DNA of 64,000 nucleotides, from the NCBI GenBank assembly GCA_023935145.1, contig CM043699.1, positions 105,041,536-105,105,535 of the forward strand, read 5' to 3'. The DNA is from Bretschneidera sinensis. Its lineage: Eukaryota; Streptophyta; Magnoliopsida; Brassicales; Akaniaceae. The notes below the pieces were generated by a model. That model was given only the letters and a program-made list of their open reading frames with translations, did no database searches and was not told the DNA's origin. Below, piece after piece: positions 56,587-64,000 of this stretch; positions within the stretch are counted from its first letter, which is position 1; each line of letters starts with the position of its first letter. The position numbers and the translations under genes are program-made.

Positions 56587-57443
56587 TTACCATACCCGAT
56601 TGTTATAATCCTGAGATTTATCAAAAACAGCACAAATATCAATTACATTAGTTTTATCATCAAATAAATCTATCTCAGAATTAACAAGAAAATTTTCAAG
56701 AGGATTATAATCATGAGCTAAGGAAACTCCCTCATTGATGAGTGACTCGATCATGTAAAGCTGGTGGTTTTCGTCCTCATCTTCGGGCTGTTTTGCAACA
56801 TTGAAAATATTCACTTCAAGGGTCATGTTTCCAAAGGATAGCTTCATGAGTCCATTCTTACAATTTATTAAAGCATTTGCAGTAGCAAAAAAATGTCTAC
56901 CCAAAATCAAAGGAATTTTAGAGTTAGTGTCAACAGCAGAAGTAGTATCTAGGATTAAGAAATCAACAGGATAATAGAATTTATCAATTTGAATTAACAT
57001 ATCCTCTACCATATCCCGGGGTACTTTAACTGAACGGTCAGCCAATTGCAATACCACGCCGGTTGGTTTGATTTCTCCCAATCCCAGCTGTAAATAAATG
57101 GAAAATGGCATCAGGTTTACACTAGCTCCTAAATCTAGCAAGGCTTGTCCAATCTCACGATTTCCAATACTGTAAGCAATGGTTGGACAACCAGGATCCT
57201 TGTATTTTGGGAGAATTCTTTCCTCAATTAAAGCACTCACTTGCTCAGTTAGGAATGTTGTTTTCTTTACATGGTGCTTCCTCTTAATTGTACATAAATC
57301 CTTGAGAACTTTTGCATAGGAAGGAACTTGTTTAATCACATGCAAAAGTGGAAGATTAAGTTTCACTTGCCTTAAGTTCTCTAGGATTTCATTATTTATT
57401 TCCAGATTTTTCTTGTTGGATTTTAAGGCTTGAGGGAATGGTG
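56587..57443 (-). pseudogene. Aspartic protease region of D, upstream end truncated
   Basis: Opens FPQALKSNKKN at the C junction and continues LPLLHVIKQVPSYAKVLKDL, GQALLDLGASVNLMPFSIYL (active-site D-x-G-A-S), VLQLADRSVKVPRDMVEDML and PLILGRHFFATANALINCKN. It ends at TAA 56587-56589 and the frame then continues into RT. Gag is cut away at 57443. Confidence 0.85.
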
Positions 57444-58333
57444 CCTTACACCTTAGATAGTAAACACTTTTCTCTTTTCTTGGAGTGGAGAGCTTGGGAG
57501 AGAATTGACGCCTCTTCTCTCGGGTTTATTCTTCTCCCTTATGTTTTGTTTAATTATGTTTACTTCAGTTAGTATGTGTAACTAACTCTCTTATAGGGCT
57601 CGATTGAAGCCCTAGTTATGCATTCCCATATTTTTATTCATTGATTAAATCTTTGCATAGCTTATTATGTTACTTAACTTGATTAACACCTGTGCTTATT
57701 TACATTCCTCATATGTATGTGTAAGGCCAACGTATGCATGTGGTATGGATAAGTTAGTTAGATCAATTTGGATGACCGAGTCCTGGGTCTAACATTAGTA
57801 ACAAGGGACCATCTTATCCGGATACCCGGGTTAATCAACATGGGAAACCGGGAGTAGATACCATGCCCTAGGTCTCATGTGGTTGTCGATTTCCACAGTA
57901 CCTATGCTTTCTTAAGGAACAACTCAAGCAGATACCATGCTGAATCCCTTAAGGAAGAAAAGAGTTAGAGTAGATACCATGCCTAACTCGTTGCTTAGGG
58001 AAATCAATAGCTTAAGGAGTAGATACCATGCCCTTAGGTTGGCAACCAGTAGGTACACATAATATGGCTAGAGCACTGATACTTTATACAAAATCGGGAA
58101 TGTATGACTAGTGGTGGATATCAAAGCCCTATGTCTTTATTATTATCAAATCACCCTTCAGTTTATTATTTCTATCTTTTTACATTGCAATTATAATTCT
58201 AAATTGAACTTTACCAATCCCTGTGGAGATGATCTTGCATTCGCACACTATGCTACACTATTGACCTTGTGCACTTGCAAGTAAAACAAGTGCGATTATT
58301 TACCCATTTATTTAGGTATATTTTCGCACAACA
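57444..58333 (+). repeat. C 5' LTR, first 460 bp missing
   Basis: Matches 61637-62527 almost exactly and ends TTTTCGCACAACA before the PBS. It starts abruptly at CCTTACACC, against D sequence. Confidence 0.9.
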
Positions 58334-58339
58334 AGTTTT

Positions 58340-58357
58340 TGGCGCCGTTGCCGGGGA
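58340..58357 (+). other. C primer binding site (Asp tRNA type)
   Basis: TGGCGCCGTTGCCGGGGA, six bases after the LTR. This is the standard Athila-type site. Confidence 0.85.
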
Positions 58358-58519
58358 TTGTGCTAAATTTCTTTTTGGAATTATTTTCGTTAGTTTTTTT
58401 TTATTATTATTATTTTAATTTATTCTATTTTATTCTGTTCTGTTTTATTTTTATCAAAAATCAGATTTATTCCTTCTTTTCGTTTTCTGTTCAGGTGTGC
58501 AGAGGAGGAGTTTCTGTCC

Positions 58520-58605
58520 TTATTGCGATCGAGCGCAGTGCCTTGTGCGATCGAGCGCAAGTATGCGATCGAGCGTAGAGGAGCTGCAATCGAGCGCAAA
58601 AGGTC
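58520..58605. repeat. CGATCGAGCGCA motif cluster in C leader
   Basis: Four copies of GCGATCGAGCGCA or a close variant within 85 bp, just after the PBS. Five more lie in the LTR at 61365-61480. Confidence 0.85.
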
Positions 58606-58683
58606 CAGAGAGTACCCGAGCAGCAGTACTGAAACTGTTGCACTGAAGCGGTTCAACTAATTCATTCAAAGGGAGAAGCACCA

Positions 58684-59796
58684 ATGACAGAAGCTCAATA
58701 TACTTGTCTAGATGCTATGGAGAGGAAGCTAGATATGCTCATATATGCCATGACTAGTCAAAACATATCACCTAGTCCGCGAGGCAAACCACTCCAGGTA
58801 TGTGCTATATGTTCTCGTTTTGATCACATTACTAACACTTGCCCTTTGTATTCATATGCAGGTCAAGAGCAAGCGAATTATGAGGGACCGCACAATGCAT
58901 ATACAAATACCTACAATCCTAGATGGAAGCACCACCCCAACCTCTCATGGAGCAACAATCAAAGCAACTTGAACCTTCAAGGGAAACAAGGGAACTGTCA
59001 TAAAGCAGCCCAACCAGTTCCAGAACCCAAGAAGGATGATCTAGAAAGTCTTGTAAAACAATTGGCCACTCAGCAACAACAACTAATGGCAACATTGATA
59101 ACTTCACAAGATCAGCAAAGACAAACAATTGCAAAGCATGAGCAAACCATCCAAAGGCTGGAAGTACAAATGGGGCAAATGGCTAAGGAGTTAAGTGGAA
59201 GACAGCAAGGAGAACTTCCTGCACAAACACTACCACATCCAAGAGGACATCAGCAACTAAATGCCGTGACAACTCTAACAAATGGTAAGATCATTGAAAC
59301 TGATGAGCCTACACAAGCATCCACATCCAAGGTAAGTGAGATGGAGAAGGTAAATAGTGAGAAGGTTGAACTCAAAAGAAATAATGCATTAAAATTACCC
59401 CCAGATAATATAAAATGTTTTAATGTATGCATGACGCAAAGTGTTGTTGAGGAAGCTTTTCAGGTCCATCACGTTGATCCAATAGAACCTGCTCTTAACT
59501 ATAGTATCCCAAGATCGGATATTGAGCCCAAATGCAAGGATGTTACTGATGACATCATTGAAACTATGCACCTTCTAAAAGCCTTTCCAAAGCCTCCAAG
59601 TAAGTACACTGATCCATTTGAAATTCTTGGGCCTACTAATACTATTCTTCCCCCTTTTATTGTACAGGCACCTAACTTGGAATTCAAGCAGTTACCCGAG
59701 CACTTATCTTATGCCTATATGGGAGAGAATAAGACACTTCCTATGCTAACTGCTACCACTCTCAGTTTTGGGGAAAATAAAGTTTGGTCCGGCTGA
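58684..59796 (+). CDS. Zinc-knuckle ORF of element C
   Basis: Intact 370-aa ORF. Residues about 39-53 hold a zinc knuckle CAICSRFDHITNTC (CX2CX4HX4C) like that of Athila gag. Then come Gln-rich, likely coiled-coil sequence (about 120-180: QLATQQQQLMATLITSQDQQ) and charged linkers. The end part VEEAFQVHHVDPIEPALNYS and PNLEFKQLPEHLSYAYMGE matches sequence that in Athila lies after protease and at the start of RT. The capsid-like part of gag and the protease core are deleted, so this is a fusion of gag tail and pre-RT linker. It could bind element RNA; this is inference. Confidence 0.75.
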   Translation: MTEAQYTCLDAMERKLDMLIYAMTSQNISPSPRGKPLQVCAICSRFDHITNTCPLYSYAGQEQANYEGPHNAYTNTYNPRWKHHPNLSWSNNQSNLNLQGKQGNCHKAAQPVPEPKKDDLESLVKQLATQQQQLMATLITSQDQQRQTIAKHEQTIQRLEVQMGQMAKELSGRQQGELPAQTLPHPRGHQQLNAVTTLTNGKIIETDEPTQASTSKVSEMEKVNSEKVELKRNNALKLPPDNIKCFNVCMTQSVVEEAFQVHHVDPIEPALNYSIPRSDIEPKCKDVTDDIIETMHLLKAFPKPPSKYTDPFEILGPTNTILPPFIVQAPNLEFKQLPEHLSYAYMGENKTLPMLTATTLSFGENKVWSG

Positions 59797-61176
59797 AGAC
59801 GTTAAACTTAGCGCTCATGGGAGGCACCCCACAGCTTATCCTTTTATTTTTATTATTTTACGTATTTATTGTTATTTATTTATTTTTATTACTTCTTGTT
59901 TTCCCGTATTACGTTAGTTTTTCTTTTTTAGGGACAATGTGTGCATCCGTTCAAGTTTGGGGGTGTGCTACGAGCCATGTCAGCCATCAGTTCTCCATCT
60001 CCCAGGTCAGCTCTTTCCTTGTTATTCACACATTGGGGACAATGTGCAATTTAAGTTTGGGGGTATAGGGACCCATTCACACACTCACTATGTCCCACAT
60101 TTTTTTGTTGTTTTGTTATTATTTTCATAGATAAATGCTTGTTCATTATGTCCAATAAACTTTTTATGATCTAAACAAAATGTTATGATTTGTCTTCATC
60201 AGTGAGCGTAACACTTTGAACATATAGGTCAATAAACAAGTTTTGAACCTAGATCACTGCCCTTTTGGCATTTAAGAATTCACAAGTTTAACTTGAACTA
60301 TCACGAGCACATTAGCACATAGCTGTGTGGGGTATGACATGATATTTGGATTGGTATGTTTCTTTTGCTTGACTGTGAACTAGATGACTTATTAGATTGA
60401 CATTTTGGCATATAAAAATAGAAAAGATTGATTCGTGCTCAAAAAGAAAAAAAAATGCTCCTAATGATCAATAAAAACAAATCTTCCGCTGAGTAACTGG
60501 CCCTCTTGCCTCAGTAAGCATTGAGTGTCACGTCAAAAGGTGGAAAATCTTAAGTGATCATTAAAAATGAATTTTTCGCTGAGTAACTGGCCCTCTTGCC
60601 TCAGTAAGCATTGGGTGTCACGTCAAAAGGTGGAAAATTCTAAATAGTAGCATAAAAATCAGTTAGTTTCGTAGCCTTATTGACTCGAGCTAGTAAGTCC
60701 TTAGGGGTGTCTTTACACCTAATGCCCTAAAACCATCTGGTTTGGGAGTCATTGGCCAAACGCTCGTTACACGAGTCATCAAGAAAGCTTAAGGGAACTA
60801 ACTTGGCAAAAATCTCGCAAATAAAAGTCTATGCCCTATTTGTTGACTCTAATAGGAAGTTTGGTGAATCTTGAGTCATCGAAACACTACCTGTTTGAAT
60901 TTCTTGAAAACCCAACCTTTTATGTGCTGATCACCACACACCAAAGTCAAACTTGTGATATCTTAAAATACCTAGTGAATATGATTTACGTTTAAAACTC
61001 TTATTCATTGCAGATATATGTTTACACTTGTTAAGCTTGCTCATGAATTCGCATCATTGTTTTGTGTAAAATCTAGATTTTTTATTGACACTATGAACAT
61101 TGGATTTATCTATATTTCTGTTTTAGTTTTTAATTTAGTATTGCTAAGGGACTAGCAATATGTAAGTTTGGGGGTG
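59797..61176 (+). other. C 3' non-coding region
   Basis: Begins with a GAAGACGTTAAACTTAGCGC stretch also seen in B. It contains AAGTTTGGGGGT at about 59952 and 60053 and the LTR-adjacent copy at about 61164. It also contains a 90-bp tandem duplication (60487-60645). Confidence 0.75.
60487..60645. repeat. 90-bp tandem duplication
   Basis: CGCTGAGTAACTGGCCCTCT to GTGGAAAAT occurs twice, at 60487 and 60577. The same pair is present in B (about 40994-41140, inverse). Confidence 0.85.
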
Positions 61177-62527
61177 TGATAGACGCTTAAATATACATAT
61201 TTAAGCCCCCTTATTTACACTTGTTAGATCCTTTATTATGTTAATTTGGTATCTTTTACTCCATTTGTGTGTTTTACATGTTTTTATAGGGTCTTGGAGA
61301 AAAAGAAGCAGTTTTGGCACTTTAAGGAAGAAATCTAGAAGCCCTAGAGCACTTTCTGGATAGAGTGCGATCGAGCGCACATGCAGTGCGATCGAGCGCA
61401 CATACGGTCGTGCGCACACTTATAGGATCGAGCGCACACTGCGATCGAGCGCAAGGACACATGCGATCGAGCGCAAATGTACAGGCGTGAATAGTAAACT
61501 GCAGAACTCTATTTTGGAAATAACTCTATTTTGGAAATAAAGGAGTTTTGTGTTTTAGGAAAGTTTAGAAACTCATGGGTCTATTGGGACTTCTCAAAGA
61601 CCTATAAATACACTTGTAACTCACACACAAAAAGATACCTTACACCTTAGATAGTAAATACTTTTCTCTTTTCTTGGAGTGGAGAGCTTGGGAGAGAATT
61701 GACGCCTCTTCTCTCGGGTTTATTCTTCTCCCTTATGTTTTGTTTAATTATGTTTACTTCAGTTAGTATGTGTAACTAACTCTCTTATAGGGCTTGATTG
61801 AAGCCCTAGTTATGCATTCCCATATTTTTATTCATTGATTAAATCTTTGCATAGCTTATTATGTTACTTAACTTGATTAACACCTGTGCTTATTTACATT
61901 CCTCATATGTATGTGTAAGGCCAACGTATGCATGTGGTATGGATAGGTTAGTTAGATCAATTTGGATGACCGAGTCCTGGGTCTAACATTAGTAACAAGG
62001 GACCATCTTATCCGGATACCCGGGTTAATCAACATGGAAAACCGGGAGTAGATACCATGCCCTAGGTCTCATGTGGTTGTCGATTTCCACAGTACCTATG
62101 CTTTCTTAAGGAACAACTCAAGCAGATACCATGCTGAATCCCTTAAGGAAGAAAAGAGTTAGAGTAGATACCATGCCTAACTCGTTGCTTAGGGAAATCA
62201 ATAGCTTAAGGAGTAGATACCATGCCCTTAGGTTGGCAACCAGTAGGTACACATAATATGGCTAGAGCACTGATACTTTATACAAAATCGGGAATGTATG
62301 ACTAGTGGTGGATATCAAAGCCCTATGTCTTTATTATTATCAAATCACCCTTCAGTTTATTATTTCTATCTTTTTACATTGCAATTATAATTCTAAATCG
62401 AACTTTACCAATCCCTGTGGAGATGATCTTGCATTCGCACACTATGCTACACTATTGACCTTGTGCACTTGCAAGTAAAACAAGTGCGATTATTTACCCA
62501 TTTATTTAGGTATATTTTCGCACAACA
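61177..62527 (+). repeat. C 3' LTR (1351 bp, complete)
   Basis: TGATAGACGCTTAAAT to CGCACAACA. TATAAATA box at 61603-61610. Five CGATCGAGCGCA-type motifs lie about 120-250 bp upstream of that box. Confidence 0.9.
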
Positions 62528-62570
62528 ACCGTCTCAGGGGTGGCCAACGCGGGATGAGTCGTTACAATTT

Positions 62571-62582
62571 TGGTATCAGAGC
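62571..62582 (+). other. G primer binding site (iMet tRNA type)
   Basis: TGGTATCAGAGC, four bases after the LTR end. Confidence 0.85.
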
Positions 62583-62668
62583 ATTAGGTTTTATGATTCT
62601 GTAGACTGTATAAGAAATTAAAGAAGTGAAAGATCTAAATAAGCTATATGTTAATGTAGAGTCTGAGG

Positions 62669-64000
62669 ATGACACGTGGACGTGCTAGAGCTAGAGGTAG
62701 AATTCTAAATCAGATGGGACGTGGTAGACCCCCAATATTTAGAAGAACTGAAGTAGAGGGGGAAGTTGAGTCTGTGGTTCCTGCGAGAGAACATATTGAT
62801 AGTGCATTTGCTATTAGTAGAGCTGGGAGAGAATCTGAGGTTAGGATAAATGAATTGAGAGAAGCTCTTGATCATGCTATAGAGAGGATGAATGCAGTTG
62901 AAGAAAGGGTTGATAATTTGCAGAGGACATTAGAGAAGAAGGGTAGAATAGAACCTGATGTGGTGAGACAAGAGGTTCATAAGGGAGAAGATGTGTTTGC
63001 ACATGAGATACAAGGTGACTGTTTTGTGAAATTTCTTAAGTTTAAATCGCAGTCTTTTAGAGGATCTGTAAATCCTGTGGAAGCTGAGTAGTGGATTAGA
63101 CATGTTGAGAAATATTTTGAGATCTTACCAGTGACAGATAGACAAAAGGTTGCTTTTGCTTTCTTTATGCTGGAAGGTAAGGCTTCACAATGGTGGGAGG
63201 ATATTCTGCACAGGGTGAGTACACAGGTAACCTTTAACTTGGAGTAAGTTTAAGGACGAGTTCTTTGCAAAATATTTTTCAGATACATTTTGGGCACAGC
63301 AAGAGAGAGATTTTATTCTTCTAAGGCAGTGTGATTTATCGATGGCTAAATATTATAGTAGATTTATAGCTCTATCAAGGTTTCTACCTGAATTAGTGAA
63401 TACGAAAGATAAGAAATGTAAGAGATTTTTTGATGGATTACACTATGAAATTCTGACTAAACTCTCTTATATGGGCATTGGGAATTATGCCATACTAGTG
63501 GATAAAGCATTACACATTGAGAAGGATTTGAAGGAGTTTAGAGGTATGAGAGAGTGGCTAAAGAAGTCTAGATTTGAGGGAATTAAATATAGTGGTAGTA
63601 TGAGTGTGTAGGGTGGGAGACCACCCCAGAGGGGGCGATCCTTGTTACAAGAAACTGTAATGCAAAGTCAGAGGCAAACAGGATCTGTTGCTTCTGTAGC
63701 TCAGAGTAATATCAGTAGGATCCCTAGATTTGGGAAACAAGCTATAGGAAGTGGGAGTTATAATAGATAAGTAAGTATGCCATCAAGGGAAGGTGGTAAT
63801 CTAATGTATGATCGAGAACCAAGGGTTTGCTTGATATGTAATCAGATGGAGCATCTATCTCAGAATTTCCTTACGCAGGTATGCTTCGTATGTGGTGAGG
63901 GAGGACATATTGGTGTAGATTTTCTAGTGGGTAAATCTGCTGATGTAGGCATTGGAAGTGTTGGTAGAAGATCAATGGAGAGAGGTGATGGATCAGGAAG
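62669..64000 (+). pseudogene. Gag of G
   Basis: Starts MTRGRARARGRILNQMGRGR, has a coiled-coil-like segment (LDHAIERMNAVEERVDNLQ), then DCFVKFLKFKSQSFRGSVNP and a stop at 63089-63091. The frame goes on to FAFFMLEGKASQWWEDIL. A frameshift near 63230-63250 leads to CDLSMAKYYSRFIALSRFLP and ALHIEKDLKEFRG. Near 63826-63900 are two damaged zinc knuckles, CLICNQMEHLSQNF and CFVCGEGGHIGVDF, each missing its last Cys. Protease and beyond are outside the window. Confidence 0.8.

Larger units (their letters stand above)
48704..57443 (-). mobile_element. D: Athila element, 5'-truncated
   Basis: Minus strand. It has a 3' LTR (48704-50009), a non-coding tail, an env-position ORF (52113-52832), a GC-rich repeat tract, and pol (53620-57443) with integrase, RNase H, RT and protease. 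Gag and the 5' LTR are absent because sequence of element C starts at 57444. Pol keeps one frame from 57443 to 53620; only stops interrupt it. Confidence 0.9.
57444..62527 (+). mobile_element. C: young non-autonomous Athila-like element
   Basis: Plus strand. It has a truncated 5' LTR (57444-58333), a PBS, one intact ORF of 370 aa (58684-59796), a 1.4-kb non-coding tail, and a full 3' LTR (61177-62527). It has no protease active site, RT, RNase H or integrase. Over the shared 890 bp I see about five differences between the LTRs (roughly 0.5%), so it moved recently with enzymes from another element. Confidence 0.85.
62528..64000 (+). mobile_element. G: Tekay-like chromovirus, 5' end only
   Basis: The last 39 bases of an LTR (62528-62566, ending GTTACA), then PBS and gag, running out of the window. 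Same family as the F block. The rest of the LTR is missing because C adjoins it on the left; C probably inserted in this LTR. Confidence 0.8.

Noticed and set aside
57444..62527. Tandem recombination making D and C one element
   Set aside because: D and C point in opposite directions, have different LTRs, and belong to different subfamilies.

Overview
The window is plant nuclear DNA, most likely from a eudicot. It holds one recognisable host gene, which is dead, inside about 50 kb of nested and broken Ty3/gypsy LTR retrotransposons. I saw no bacterial operons, rRNA, tRNA or CRISPR. All domain assignments come from motifs read by eye; no search was run.

Layout. (1) 1-1914: minus-strand pol fragment of a Tat-lineage element with a second RNase H. 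(2) 2669-3987 and 10528-11440: a split pseudogene of a chloroplast PPR protein that I recognise as HCF152 (At3g09650-like). It is cut by a CRM-lineage element, E1 (3988-10522, minus), with LTRs, iMet-type PBS, polypurine tract and a 5-bp target duplication. (3) About 13352-29541: Tat/Retand-like element A (plus) with gag and protease. Its pol is replaced by a block of Tekay-like chromovirus copies (15907-27780) laid out as LTR-internal-LTR-partial internal, then an inverted partial internal-LTR, which makes a large inverted repeat. (4) 29542-32930: AT-rich intergenic DNA, ending in what looks like an orphan promoter and 5' leader. (5) 32931-37401: Retand-like element H (minus), with a repeat-rich LTR and a spliced gene on the opposite strand to the element. 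(6) 37402-48703: a second CRM-lineage copy, E2 (plus), with scrambled LTR and gag pieces, interrupted by Athila-like element B (39152-45967, minus; gag and protease only). (7) 48704-57443: Athila element D (minus), with protease, RT, RNase H, integrase and an open env-position ORF, but its gag and 5' LTR are missing. (8) 57444-62527: element C (plus), a young non-autonomous Athila-like element with one intact 370-aa ORF. (9) 62528-64000: start of another Tekay-like element, G (plus), running off the window.

How it fits together. The elements inserted into one another in sequence. One deletion junction at 57443/57444 can explain the missing ends of E2, D, C and G. Most coding damage is stop codons of the C-to-T type, often CGA to TGA, with the frame otherwise kept, which suggests heavy cytosine methylation. 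The most interesting candidates are the intron-containing antisense gene in H, the young element C with its lone zinc-knuckle ORF, and the palindromic short repeats (48-bp hairpin units, CGATCGAGCGCA-type and GCACCGCGGTGC-type motifs) in several LTRs.
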